Below are positions 48,602 through 57,287 of a stretch of DNA of 64,000 nucleotides, in pieces (position 1 is the first letter of the stretch; the number at the start of each line of letters is the position of its first letter). The stretch is taken from positions 4,022,356-4,086,355 of the forward strand of contig NZ_KB235896.1 of NCBI RefSeq assembly GCF_000332135.1, in the 5' to 3' direction. Made by a program: the position numbers and the translations under genes. This stretch comes from Anabaena sp. PCC 7108. Its GTDB lineage: Bacteria; Cyanobacteriota; Cyanobacteriia; Cyanobacteriales; Nostocaceae. The notes beneath the pieces were generated by a model. That model saw only the letters and a program-made list of their open reading frames with translations. It ran no database searches and had not been told where the DNA came from.

Positions 48602-48813
48602 CAGAATTAAATGTCAGCTAAAATTTTGGTTGTAGTGAGCGATTTATCGCTTTCTTGCTAGGTTTGATAGGGTTAAATCCCTGACTACTAACTTTTCTTT
48701 TATTTAGTCTTACTACTTACAAGGGTTCAGAATTAAATGTCAGCTAAAATTTTGGTTGTAGTGAGCGATTTATCGCTTTCTTGCTAGGTTTGATAGGGCT
48801 AAAGCCCTTACTA
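48602..48813. repeat. Direct duplication of an 86-bp non-coding block
   Basis: Positions 48602-48687 and 48728-48813 are identical except inside a small palindrome (GGTTAAATCCCTGAC versus GGCTAAAGCCCTTAC). Both copies contain the inverted pair AGCGATTTATCGCT. The 40-bp spacer and the right flank share TACTTACAAGGGTTC, so the duplicated unit is about 126 bp including the spacer. The remaining DNA up to 49007 has no gene. Confidence 0.9.
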
Positions 48814-49007
48814 CTTACAAGGGTTCTAGGGTACGCATATTTCATTTCTAGAGATGTCTATTGGGGACTGGGAAAGAATTCTTACCAATTACCCAATCAC
48901 CCAGCTAAAATTCTGAAAACAGAGTGCATAAACTAAAACTGGTCAACCTATAAGTCAGTGAAGGGGATGAAACCCCAGCAAAATAATCACATCTTAGGGG
49001 TATGACC

Positions 49008-49655
49008 ATGAAATTCCGTCACTTCACTGGCTCTTTGTTAACAGCTACCGCACTACTAACTACAACATTACCCGCTTTCGCAGGTCCCTTTGAAATCAAG
49101 CCTGCTGGTATTTTTGCTCCAGCAACTAGCACTCCTGGAACATCCATAGGAAATGGAACTCCTAGCACCTCCTCTCCTAATAACCCAATTGGGACTACTG
49201 AAGTTCAAGGATTAGGAGATCATCAATCTTGGGTAGATCCCAAAACCCTCGCCAAAGACCCCCGCGCCCTATGTAGTGATGTGGGCTTGGGTAACAATAC
49301 CCGCAATAGTTCCACTAAACTAGCCCTAGCAACCTCTACCAGCACTCGTTCCACTTCTGCTAGTAGTCATAATGATGGCGGTGGTGGGGGTGTCAGCTTC
49401 TTAGGTATTGGTGTTAACGGTAGTGGTTCCAGCCAAGGTAGTAAAAATAATAGTAACTCTGGGGACCAACGCAACAACCGCACAGAAGAAAATAGCAGCA
49501 GTTCCTCAACAGTAGCTCAAGGTAAGAATTGTGATGCTTTCGTTAACTCGGCCGCTGCTAGAGATATGAACTTTGAAGACAACCTCACCCGCCGTTATGA
49601 AATCAAATCTGGTCGTCGGGGACAGCAAGTAAATCAACTGCTAGAGGATAAATAA
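49008..49655 (+). CDS. Exported Ser/Asn/Gly-rich hypothetical protein
   Basis: A 215-residue protein with a clear signal peptide (residues 1-25, LLTATALLTTTLPAFA, cut near AFA/GP). The mature part is rich in Ser, Thr, Asn and Gly with a GGGGGVSFLGIGVNGSGSS stretch, two cysteines (in RALCSD and KNCDAF) and a charged C-terminus. I do not recognise a domain. The start is the second of two ATGs because AGGGG lies seven bases ahead. It is the first of three consecutive plus-strand genes for small exported proteins. Confidence 0.75.
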   Translation: MKFRHFTGSLLTATALLTTTLPAFAGPFEIKPAGIFAPATSTPGTSIGNGTPSTSSPNNPIGTTEVQGLGDHQSWVDPKTLAKDPRALCSDVGLGNNTRNSSTKLALATSTSTRSTSASSHNDGGGGGVSFLGIGVNGSGSSQGSKNNSNSGDQRNNRTEENSSSSSTVAQGKNCDAFVNSAAARDMNFEDNLTRRYEIKSGRRGQQVNQLLEDK

Positions 49656-49656
49656 G

Positions 49657-49712
49657 CTAATTGATAATTGATAATTGGTAATTGGTAATTGGTAATTGGT
49701 GATGGGTGATTA
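49657..49712. repeat. TAATTGR heptamer tandem repeat
   Basis: About seven imperfect copies of TAATTGA/TAATTGG between two exported-protein genes, followed by a GTGATTAGG-type segment. STRR-like. Confidence 0.85.
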
Positions 49713-49760
49713 GGAAAACTTTTCTCCTATCACCCTATTTAGCTTGAGGAAAAATTAACC

Positions 49761-50150
49761 ATGAACAGATCAAATAGAGGGATAATTATTACCCTCAGTA
49801 CAATCTTATTCTTATCTATCTCATCTTTTGTTAATGCTCAAACCCCTTCTCGGCACATTCGTGATTCGCAAATTCTCCCCTATTTGCTAGATCATCCTGA
49901 TCAAAATTCATCGGTGCGAGTACGTTGTCTACCTACTCAGCAACAGGAACCAGACAGACGAAGACGGATGATTAGAGATAGTCTACTGCAACCAAATCCT
50001 CACACTATCACCATTGAAATAGAAGGGAATTGTCGAGGTGTAAGAATAATTACCCCAGAAACTACAGATTTTTTAAATCCCTCTGACTTTAACGACGACT
50101 GGTTAATTCGTGAAGGTTCTGGTTGGAATTGGTTGCTACATAATCGTTAA
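49761..50150 (+). CDS. Small exported hypothetical protein
   Basis: A 129-residue protein with a signal peptide (residues 1-26, IIITLSTILFLSISSFVNA). The mature part is polar and basic in the middle (QQEPDRRRRMIRDSL) and ends in an acidic, Trp-containing segment (FNDDWLIREGSGWNWLLHN). Two cysteines (VRCLP and GNCRG) could form a disulfide. No known domain was recognised. It lies 105 bp after the preceding exported-protein gene and 94 bp before the next. Confidence 0.7.
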   Translation: MNRSNRGIIITLSTILFLSISSFVNAQTPSRHIRDSQILPYLLDHPDQNSSVRVRCLPTQQQEPDRRRRMIRDSLLQPNPHTITIEIEGNCRGVRIITPETTDFLNPSDFNDDWLIREGSGWNWLLHNR

Positions 50151-50244
50151 TTTATCTCCTGACTGCATAAACTCATAAACCCAAACCTATTGATTGAGTG
50201 CAGGGTTAAAACCTCAAATCCACTCACACCACAGCAAAACGGTT

Positions 50245-50877
50245 ATGAAAACACAAATACTTTTGAGTCTTGCTTGTTCTTTATCTCTGTTGAGTTCTCT
50301 CACAGTTCCAGCTAATGCTCAACCAGTTCCCTCCCAACCCCCAGTAGTCAGTCAAGAGCTTACTATTCCCCAGGATACTGCAATTATTGTCTCCTTTCCT
50401 GCACCTGTAACTGTAGATGTAGGACAAAAAAAGGATTATCCGCTCACAGTTCCTTTATCTAGTGCAATTAAAGATAGTCAAGGTAATGTGATTGCACCAG
50501 AAAATACACCTGTTACTATTGTTCTCAAACCTGCTGAGGGAGGTGCTAAAATTGTGGCGCAGTCGTTGGTTATTAATGGGCGCATTGTTGCTATTAAAGC
50601 ATCTAGTCAAGTAATTCCTGGTACTACGATTACCCACAAACGAGCTAATGATAAAGCTGTGGAAAATGGCTCTATTTGGGGAAGAATTGGTGGTAGTACT
50701 TTAGGCTTTTTAGGACAAGGTGATCCTGAGAAATTTGATCGAGGGGCAATGCTAGGAAGCGCGGTCGGATTGGTTTCTGGTTTACGTTCTGCTGAAAATA
50801 CTCGCATTGTCCAAATTTCTCAAAGCAGTGTTTATGTGTTATCTCTTGATGCTCCAATTATTGTTTCTGCTCCTTAA
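50245..50877 (+). CDS. Exported hypothetical protein with a conserved beta-rich domain
   Basis: A 210-residue protein with a signal peptide (ILLSLACSLSLLSSLTVPANA). The mature region (IPQDTAIIVSFPAPVTVDVG, then SSAIKDSQGNVIAPENTPVT) resembles a beta-rich domain seen in other cyanobacterial exported proteins and, more loosely, the C-terminal region of TrbI/VirB10. This is a weak resemblance. A glycine-rich segment (IGGSTLGFLGQG, GAMLGSAVGLVSG) could insert in a membrane. The ATG at 50245 is preferred since it opens the signal peptide; a frame from 50194 adds a non-hydrophobic extension. Confidence 0.7.
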   Translation: MKTQILLSLACSLSLLSSLTVPANAQPVPSQPPVVSQELTIPQDTAIIVSFPAPVTVDVGQKKDYPLTVPLSSAIKDSQGNVIAPENTPVTIVLKPAEGGAKIVAQSLVINGRIVAIKASSQVIPGTTITHKRANDKAVENGSIWGRIGGSTLGFLGQGDPEKFDRGAMLGSAVGLVSGLRSAENTRIVQISQSSVYVLSLDAPIIVSAP

Positions 50878-50894
50878 TCAAGTTTATAAGGAAA

Positions 50895-51020
50895 ATGCTG
50901 CAAACAGTAGAGGAATTTTCTAGTAGAGAACGGTGGAATCAACTCAGCGACCCAGATATAGAAAATATTGCCACATCCTATTGCCACATCCTTAGCACCC
51001 CTCCCCAACGGACTAAGTAG
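50895..51020 (+). other. 41-codon frame, possible gene remnant
   Basis: A short open frame after AAGGA at 50887-50891 reads MLQTVEEFSSRERWNQLSDP and continues to CHILSTPPQRTK. It has a plausible ribosome site and composition, but its last codons lie in element D and it contains a 12-bp duplication (GCCACATCCTTA-like). It may be the start of a gene cut off by the element. I do not recognise it. Confidence 0.3.
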
Positions 51021-51145
51021 GTGGGCATTAAAAATTGTCGTTGGGGTAAGGCAGGGAGCAGGGGGCTTTCTAGCAGGGGGAAAGAGGGTTTCAGCCCTAT
51101 TTACTTTTCTTCACATACCTTTAAATTTTTCTGTTTACCTACTTA
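51014..51145. mobile_element. MITE family D (132 bp)
   Basis: Inverted ends TAAGTAGGTGGGCATTAAAA (left) and, on the complement of the right end, TAAGTAGGTAAACAGAAAAA. The interior has a purine-rich GGGGTAAGGCAGGGAGCAGG stretch and CTTTTCTTCACATACC. No ORF. A single end of the same family is at 48590-48605. The block terminates the short frame that begins at 50895. Confidence 0.8.
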
Positions 51146-51237
51146 CCGACAGAAAACGAACTCGCTAAACGGTTTGATTTACTCTGTTTTAAAATCCAAT
51201 TAGCAATCCTCAAACATTAAATTCTACCCTGTCCATG

Positions 51238-52230
51238 TTATGGCAACTCTAAATCTTTTACTGACAATGGTTGCAGAATTGTTAAATGAAAGTTATAGCT
51301 AGTTTCAGCTTTTAGATATCGCTCTTTTAATGGTTGCCATTGCTGCCATAATTGGTAACGATTTGCTGCTAATAATGTAGTTAAGCCTCGTAGTTGACTG
51401 TTGAGTTCTGATTTGAAGATATTCGCCAGCCATTCATTTAAAACCATGCTATCTTGCAACATACCCAAACTTTCTTGGATATGTTTGACATCTATAATAT
51501 TAGCTGCGAAAGATTCACTATATAACTCAGTAAATAACTCCATTTGATAGCGAATACGTTTGGCTTGTTTCCGCAAACTATGTAGAATTTCACCTTCAGT
51601 TTTTAGATGTTGTTCTAGTTGTTCCGGTGTCCAGTTAGCTTGAACTATAACTTTTGAGTCTACCACTTCAGTACCAACAAGCCAACCAGGATGTAAGAAA
51701 AATCTACTCACTTCTGGTAATAATAAATCTGGTAGCACTTGCTGAATTGGCAAAGATGCTAATGGTTGATAACTAGGTTTTTTTAACCAATCTTGAGAGT
51801 CTTTTTTTAAATCTTTGTAAGATTCATCTTTGAATGTTTTATGAATATGAGAAAGTGCAGTTTTTCTCTGTTTATCTAAAGTAGATAAGGCTATTTGTAA
51901 TACTTCTTGTTCTTTGTGAAGCAAATGTGGTTTGTAATTGTTTTCTAGGATATCTTTTAGCACATCTAAGTCTCGAAGCTTGCCCAAAATACAGGCAATT
52001 TTACCAATATTTTTGTCGCTGATTGACTTAGGTAAATTTAAAGATAGCCCAAACCTACTAACGGCTGTGCGGAGACGACGCATTCCTACACGCATTTGGT
52101 GTAGTGCTTCTGGATCTTCATCCTTATTAACTGATTTTTCCCACTTTACGGTTTTGTTAAAGTGTTTTTCAATTGCTTGGTATGCACAGTCTCCTAGAGT
52201 TTTGATTGTTGAGGTTGTGTCTAGATTCAT
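51238..52230 (-). CDS. CHAD domain-containing protein
   Basis: A 330-residue all-helical protein. The pattern EALHQMRVGMRRLRTAVSRF (about residues 43-62) with repeated His and Arg is diagnostic of CHAD (conserved histidine alpha-helical domain), which binds polyphosphate. RLRYQMELFTELY-type helices follow (AKRIRYQMELF). CHAD proteins often associate with CYTH triphosphatases or polyphosphate granules; none is adjacent, though a PPK2 gene lies at the right end of the window. Single-gene unit. Confidence 0.9.
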   Translation of the reverse strand: MNLDTTSTIKTLGDCAYQAIEKHFNKTVKWEKSVNKDEDPEALHQMRVGMRRLRTAVSRFGLSLNLPKSISDKNIGKIACILGKLRDLDVLKDILENNYKPHLLHKEQEVLQIALSTLDKQRKTALSHIHKTFKDESYKDLKKDSQDWLKKPSYQPLASLPIQQVLPDLLLPEVSRFFLHPGWLVGTEVVDSKVIVQANWTPEQLEQHLKTEGEILHSLRKQAKRIRYQMELFTELYSESFAANIIDVKHIQESLGMLQDSMVLNEWLANIFKSELNSQLRGLTTLLAANRYQLWQQWQPLKERYLKAETSYNFHLTILQPLSVKDLELP

Positions 52231-52363
52231 AATTAATTACAGACTATAGGAATAATATTTGATTTTGGCAATATATATCAGCATATCAGGTGAGCAATGC
52301 CCTGCAAATTCTTGCTACAATCTACAAAACTTAAAAAATTGCGATTAGGAGACTGGAGCAGTT

Positions 52364-52768
52364 TTAAAGATTAGTAGAAATAGCTTGTACAGGGCAGGTG
52401 GGTATACATTGCTCACAAACAATGCAGCGCGATCGCGTAAAGGTGAGTTTATAAGTTTCTGGCTTCAGGGATAGGGCTTCAGTTGGACAAACCCCAGTAC
52501 ACAAACCACAGTCAACACAGACATCTTCATCTATCACAATTTCACCTAAATTATGGGAAACACTGATGTTTTGCGATCGCATCCAATCAATTGCTGCATC
52601 TAACTGATCGATATCTCCTAATAGTTCTACTACCAGTTTACCAATTTGATTGGGGGCAACTTGAGCGCGGATAATATTAGCAGCAACGTTAAAATCTTTT
52701 GCTAGTCGATAGGTGACTGGCATTTGAATAGCACGTTTAGGAAAGGTAAGGGTGACACGTTTTTTCAT
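52364..52768 (-). CDS. NIL domain / 2[4Fe-4S] ferredoxin protein
   Basis: A 134-residue protein. Residues 1-75 form a NIL domain (small ACT-like fold named after a motif in methionine-type ABC ATPases). Residues 80-134 carry two [4Fe-4S] motifs: CVDCGLCTGVCP and CIVCEQCIPTCP. Such NIL-ferredoxins are widespread in cyanobacteria and are thought to serve sulfur or homocysteine metabolism, where the low-potential clusters deliver electrons; that role is inferred. Single gene; no neighbour on the same strand. Confidence 0.88.
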   Translation of the reverse strand: MKKRVTLTFPKRAIQMPVTYRLAKDFNVAANIIRAQVAPNQIGKLVVELLGDIDQLDAAIDWMRSQNISVSHNLGEIVIDEDVCVDCGLCTGVCPTEALSLKPETYKLTFTRSRCIVCEQCIPTCPVQAISTNL

Positions 52769-52951
52769 AAATAGAAAAATAAATAATAGGTTTTGTTTCT
52801 GTTGTCAAGCTGAAAGGGCATATTTAACGTACTACAGAGGCAAAAATCAGGAATACGCTATTGGGTTTCTAAGTTTAAATCTGTCGCTTTTTTTTCAGAC
52901 TGATATTACACTAGATAATGAAAATGCTTAATAAGTTTTAATAAATAAATT

Positions 52952-53530
52952 ATGAGTACAGATACACCTGTGAAGCCAGAATCTACTGTTGGCGGGCGCT
53001 TGAAGAACTTCATCATCGTCATTGTAGCAATCGCTCTGAGTGTGTCACTATTTTTAGGACTCCGAACCCAGACAAATTCAGTCTCTCTGACTCAACTAGA
53101 TCAAGCTTCCACACCTTTAGAAGTAGCAGTTAGCAATAATAAACCTAGTTTAGTAGAATTCTATGCCGATTGGTGTACGGTCTGCCAAAAAATGGCTCCA
53201 GCTATGGCGCAACTCAAACAGCAGTATGCTGACAAGCTGAACTTTGTCATGTTGAATGTAGACAATACCAAATGGTTGCCAGAAATGCTTAAATATCGGG
53301 TAGATGGCATTCCCCATTTTGTGTTTTTGGGCAAGCAAGGAGAAGGTGTAGCTGAAACAATTGGCGATATACCTCTTGCTGTCATGTCTAGCAATTTAGA
53401 AGCCTTAATAGCTGGTTCTGCTCTTCCCTATGCCCAAGCTAGTGGCCAAGTTTCCAAATTCTCCGCCCCAGTATCAGCCGTAGGTGGTCCAGATGACCCT
53501 CGTAGTCATGGTAGCCAAGTTGTCAATTAA
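52952..53530 (+). CDS. txlA: Membrane-anchored thioredoxin-like protein TxlA/HCF164-type
   Basis: A 192-residue protein with one N-terminal transmembrane anchor (about residues 20-36) and a thioredoxin domain with the active site WCTVC (Cys75, Cys78). The domain probably faces the lumen or periplasm and passes reducing power to cytochrome assembly, as plant HCF164 does. The C-terminus is a flexible Ser/Gly/Pro tail ending DDPRSHGSQVVN, as in other cyanobacterial TxlA proteins. The start is the ATG at 52952. Confidence 0.88.
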   Translation: MSTDTPVKPESTVGGRLKNFIIVIVAIALSVSLFLGLRTQTNSVSLTQLDQASTPLEVAVSNNKPSLVEFYADWCTVCQKMAPAMAQLKQQYADKLNFVMLNVDNTKWLPEMLKYRVDGIPHFVFLGKQGEGVAETIGDIPLAVMSSNLEALIAGSALPYAQASGQVSKFSAPVSAVGGPDDPRSHGSQVVN

Positions 53531-53604
53531 TTCGTAATTCGTAATCGTGCTTCCAATCCCGCTAGGGATACGTAATGGGTAATGAGTAATTAACTGCTCA
53601 TTAC

Positions 53605-53832
53605 CTAATTTTTATCTTCCAAAACACCACTGTGAATCATGAGTTTTGGACAGATTAACAAAAAGAAACCTATCCAAATTAATAAAGGAATAGCGACAAG
53701 AATTGTTAACTAAATGATTTTAAATATTAACCAGCTACCGCTAATTAATGTTATGCCTGTGAGAATTATTGACCAAGACTGACACTACTAAAGTTTATAA
53801 TTCCAAGGATTTATCAAGTTTTGTGCAAACAT
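53605..53832 (-). pseudogene. Small membrane-protein frame interrupted by three TAG codons
   Basis: A single 76-codon reading frame on the minus strand. It starts MFAQNLINPWNYKL, has TAG TAG at codons 15-16, continues CQSWSIILTGITLISGSW, has a third TAG at codon 41 between FKII and LTILVAIPLLIW, and ends VLEDKN with TAA. Both halves look like clean transmembrane segments in one frame. The composition resembles a two-helix cyanobacterial membrane protein (perhaps the DUF6737 family) in which Trp (TGG) would fit at all three amber positions. It is most simply a pseudogene formed by G-to-A changes; amber readthrough is less likely. The rest of 53531-53942 holds TAATTCG/GTAATGGG repeats. Confidence 0.7.
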
Positions 53833-53942
53833 TGTTTGTAATTAAAAAAAAGTTTTTTATCAAAAAAGACAAAATGCAAGGAGTAGAAATAAAAAGAAAA
53901 CGATTGGTAGTAGTAATTTAATCTACTACAACCTGATCCATT

Positions 53943-54416
53943 TTAACGTCCATCAGGGTTCCATTTTTCTAGAGCTATGTATTCGTTCTGTACCAAATCT
54001 AAAGGCTCAATCACACCGCTAGAACTAGATACACGAAACCAATAGACTGGATTGGTAGTTTTATCTGGATGATTCTCAAACACTCTAACTACGTAGAAAG
54101 CAGCATCAATATTAGCAGAACTATCAACAGCTGCTGCAACACGGATACTACCTTTTGAAAGGTTTTCAATTTCTCGTGCTTTGCGTTGCACTTGTGGGAG
54201 ATTCCAGACTAAATTGACGGCTTTTTTTGGATCTATGGTTTTAGTAGCTTTATCTGCTTTAGCCACAGTTGGTAAATAAGCTAATCTCTTCTGAATCAAG
54301 TTTTCCTGATTATTGCCAATATTTTCAATGCTTGCATATCCTCCTACTACTCCTAGAATGAATGACGCAATTAGAGGGTAATAATTGAATTCCTTCTTGG
54401 TGTTACCTCTAAACAT
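53943..54416 (-). CDS. Hypothetical protein with one membrane anchor
   Basis: A 157-residue protein. A single hydrophobic segment (about residues 14-28, LIASFILGVVGGYA) anchors it; the remainder is soluble, with a conserved-looking end (AAFYVVRVFENHPDKTTNPV, then YWFRVSSSSGVIEPLD), perhaps a PepSY-like strand pair. The Shine-Dalgarno GGAGGTG lies nine bases upstream. I do not recognise the family. It could share a transcript with the small ORF at 54507-54659 upstream on the same strand. Confidence 0.65.
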   Translation of the reverse strand: MFRGNTKKEFNYYPLIASFILGVVGGYASIENIGNNQENLIQKRLAYLPTVAKADKATKTIDPKKAVNLVWNLPQVQRKAREIENLSKGSIRVAAAVDSSANIDAAFYVVRVFENHPDKTTNPVYWFRVSSSSGVIEPLDLVQNEYIALEKWNPDGR

Positions 54417-54506
54417 AATGATGCACCTCCGTAACTATGTAATTTTTATCCCTGTATAACTAGAATACCAGGGGTTAGACCCCTTATGTCTATTCTGGTC
54501 AAGAGT

Positions 54507-54659
54507 TTAGATGCTGTTGTACTTAGATAGATCAGAGTTAGCGCATATTTTTTTAACCTCCATAAATCGCAATGCTGCATAGACAATAGCGATCCCCACT
54601 CCATACCATCCTATAACTAATCTGAGTATTTTCCTAGTTTTCTTGATCTTGCTATTCAT
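54507..54659 (-). CDS. 50-residue membrane protein
   Basis: A short frame on the minus strand: MNSKIKKTRKILRLVIGWYG then VGIAIVYAALRFMEVKKI and a polar tail ending KYNSI. It has a basic N-terminus and a single strong transmembrane helix, which is consistent with a real small membrane protein. GGGGAT lies just before the ATG. It could also be chance. The remaining DNA of 54417-55007 contains a HIP1 site at about 54889 and otherwise nothing recognised. Confidence 0.45.
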   Translation of the reverse strand: MNSKIKKTRKILRLVIGWYGVGIAIVYAALRFMEVKKICANSDLSKYNSI

Positions 54660-55007
54660 GATCCCCATTCACTAAAAATTGTTAAATGGCTATTATCAAA
54701 AAGTTTAGAAACTTTAAATTATGTGGTAAAATTTGACTGGTTTAAGTAGTATCGCAGATTGAGAAAAGACTAATAAATTTTGTTGAAAACCACAATTACG
54801 AGTTAATTAATTACACCTTCCAAGCCTTAGGAGATGAAAATAACAACCACAGGGCAACCAAATGATAAATTAGATGTAGAGCATGGATAGCGATCGCCCG
54901 ATTGGCAGATAAAATCTCATTCAGAAGATAGACTAGGTGTGAATATTGGGACTGAATAGTGGTATTGTAATAAACTTAATATTGTAATTGTAACCTTCAG
55001 AAAAACT

Positions 55008-55469
55008 ATGTTATCACAGAAATTACAGGGTGTGATTTTGACAATATTCTTAACCCTAAATGTTTTCATGCTTCCTGGGATTACTTGGGCTGCTGGCTTA
55101 GGAATTGAGTCAGGTCATCTAGCTTCTTGTCCAGCTTCTCCAAACTGTGTTGTGAGTCAAAATGCTGATGCTGAACATACTATTGAACCGATTCCCTATC
55201 ATCTAGACCATGATACAGCCAGAGAAATCTTACTAAAAGTTTTGACGGTGGTTCCTCGGACGGAAGTTATAGAACAGACAGATAATTACATTCATGCTCT
55301 TTCTAAAAGCCGTATTTTCAAATTTGTTGACGATGTAGAATTCTATTTACCCACTGATGAATCAGTCATTCATCTACGTTCAGCATCTCGCGTAGGAGAT
55401 TCGGATCTGGGAGTCAATCGCAGACGTATGGAACAAATTCGTCTGGCTTTGCGCGATTTAAACATATAA
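55008..55469 (+). CDS. DUF1499 domain protein, exported
   Basis: A 153-residue protein with a signal peptide (residues 1-28, VILTIFLTLNVFMLPGITWA). The mature part has the DUF1499 signature: ASCPASPNCVVSQN, TEVIEQTDNYIHA and FVDDVEFYLPTDESVIHLRS, ending RRRMEQIRLAL. The family is widespread in cyanobacteria and plants, with no established biochemical role. Two cysteines in the CPASPNC motif are conserved. An EVE-domain gene follows 77 bp downstream. Confidence 0.88.
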   Translation: MLSQKLQGVILTIFLTLNVFMLPGITWAAGLGIESGHLASCPASPNCVVSQNADAEHTIEPIPYHLDHDTAREILLKVLTVVPRTEVIEQTDNYIHALSKSRIFKFVDDVEFYLPTDESVIHLRSASRVGDSDLGVNRRRMEQIRLALRDLNI

Positions 55470-55546
55470 TTAAGCATCGGTTTCTTAACACTACACTTTC
55501 CCAAATAGCTCATGCTTTCCGATTGTAGATAAGTATCCTTAAAAAT

Positions 55547-56005
55547 ATGCTTTCAGTAAATTATTGGCTCATGAAATCAGAACCAGAAGTTTATAGTATT
55601 GCTGACCTACAACAACAGCATGAGACTATTTGGGACGGTGTACGTAATTATCAAGCTCGCAATTTTCTACGCCAAATGCAGTTAGGAGACTTAGCTTTTT
55701 TTTATCATTCCAATACTAATCCTCCCTGTATTGTGGGGTTAATGCGTGTGGTTAAAATAGACATTGCTGACCCCACACAATTTGAGCCAACTAGTAAATA
55801 TTATGACTCTAAATCAACTCCTGAATCCCCCCGGTGGCAGACAGTAGGAGTAGAATTTGTTGAGATTTTCTCTAACTTTATCTCCCTATCGACACTCAAA
55901 GAAAATTTTAGCCCCGATGAGCTACTTTTAGTCAGACCAGGAAATCGGTTATCGGTAATGCCTGTATCATCAGCAGTAGCTCAGAAAATACGGACTTTAG
56001 CATAA
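55547..56005 (+). CDS. EVE domain protein
   Basis: A 152-residue PUA-like protein. The start NYWLMKSEPEVYSIADL with IWDGVRNYQARNFLRQM and LGDLAFFYHSN is diagnostic of EVE/THYN1 proteins, which are thought to bind modified bases in DNA or RNA. In bacteria EVE domains are often linked to modification-dependent restriction; here the gene stands alone next to DUF1499. Length is typical (about 150). Confidence 0.9.
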   Translation: MLSVNYWLMKSEPEVYSIADLQQQHETIWDGVRNYQARNFLRQMQLGDLAFFYHSNTNPPCIVGLMRVVKIDIADPTQFEPTSKYYDSKSTPESPRWQTVGVEFVEIFSNFISLSTLKENFSPDELLLVRPGNRLSVMPVSSAVAQKIRTLA

Positions 56006-56129
56006 AAACTGTTATTAACCGGACAAAAATTGGGCAGAAAAGCACGGGAAAAAGTCAAATTATGTAAAGAAGGCTAAAACCCTCCTTTTCCCTGCTTCCT
56101 ACCTGATATCAACGACAAAATTCAGTTTC

Positions 56130-57203
56130 TTATTTCTCGACAACTTCCCGCACCAAAGCCGCTAACTTATCGGCACTATGAGGAGATGCGATCGCTTTAG
56201 CATTTTCTCCCATCTTGGCCAATTGGGCTGGAGACTGCAACAAATCTAAAACCCGCTTTTGTAATATTTCCGGTGTCAACTCTGACTGTTTAAAGGTTAA
56301 AGCTGCACCAACATCAGTAAAAACCGCAGCATTATAAGATTGATGATCTTCTGCTGCAAAAGGATAAGGTATTAAAATTGCTGGTGTACCACAGACCGCT
56401 AATTCTGTTAAACTCCCAGCACCAGAGCGACTAATAGCTAAATTAGCACGGCGCAATAAGGGAGCCATATTGTCATAAAAAGGTAACTCTATATACTGAG
56501 AATGTTGCAGACTTGCCGTTTCAGGATCTTGATCACCTGTTAAATGTACTACATAAGCACCAGCATCAAACCAAGCTGGTGCTGACTGACGCACTAATTT
56601 ATTCACAGCTACTGCACCCTGACTACCACCAAAAACGACAATTAGAGGTACACCGTCAGGAATTGGTAAATCTAGAGTATCATTTATTCCCTGTTCTAGG
56701 AATTGAGAACGAACAGGAGTACCCACACAGACATTTTGGGAACGGGGTAAATACTTTGCAGCCACATCAAATCCCACAGCTACTACACTACACCAGGGTC
56801 CAAAAAAGCGAGTGACTTTACCAGGTAAAGCATTAGATTCATGAAAAACGACCGGTAAACCCAAAGAACGAGCCGCAATGACCCCAGGGCCAGCAATATA
56901 ACCACCTGTGGTAAATAATCCTTGGAAATTACCCTGTTTGAGAATGCGTCTGACTTGGAGAATTGAACCGAGAAGCTTAATCAAAATTCGCAATGAAGAA
57001 AAGCCAAAACCTTGCTGAAACCCTTCAACCGCAATTGTATTCAAAGGATATTGGTCTGGGACAAGCTGAGTTTCTAGTCGGTTGGGGACACCCAGCCATT
57101 CAATTTCATAGTTTGGCAGTTTTTGCGCCAGTGCGATCGCTGGAAACAAATGTCCACCAGTCCCACTAGCAGCTATTAATAATTTTATGGGTGCGTTTGC
57201 CAT
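56130..57203 (-). CDS. murG: UDP-GlcNAc:lipid I GlcNAc transferase MurG
   Basis: A 357-residue GT28 glycosyltransferase that adds GlcNAc to lipid I to form lipid II on the inner face of the plasma membrane. Key motifs are ASGTGGHLFPAIALA (about residues 12-26), FGGSQGA and the C-terminal SRSGAGSLTELAVCGTPAIL with the following PYPFAAEDHQSYNA. Length is standard. No other mur/fts gene is adjacent, which is usual in cyanobacteria. The start is the ATG at 57203. Confidence 0.96.
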   Translation of the reverse strand: MANAPIKLLIAASGTGGHLFPAIALAQKLPNYEIEWLGVPNRLETQLVPDQYPLNTIAVEGFQQGFGFSSLRILIKLLGSILQVRRILKQGNFQGLFTTGGYIAGPGVIAARSLGLPVVFHESNALPGKVTRFFGPWCSVVAVGFDVAAKYLPRSQNVCVGTPVRSQFLEQGINDTLDLPIPDGVPLIVVFGGSQGAVAVNKLVRQSAPAWFDAGAYVVHLTGDQDPETASLQHSQYIELPFYDNMAPLLRRANLAISRSGAGSLTELAVCGTPAILIPYPFAAEDHQSYNAAVFTDVGAALTFKQSELTPEILQKRVLDLLQSPAQLAKMGENAKAIASPHSADKLAALVREVVEK

Positions 57204-57287
57204 TCAAGCCATACCATTTAGCGCCTAGCTTAACTAAGATAGAACAAATTCCTTACATTCTCTAATCAAATCAGTAAACTATTACTA

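Noticed and set aside
48602-48813. CRISPR-like direct repeats
   Set aside because: Only two copies, 86 bp long, with a palindrome inside; unlike CRISPR repeat-spacer spacing.
51021-51203. Short frames across 51021-51203
   Set aside because: They are encoded by MITE family D and its flank, with no homology or good start.
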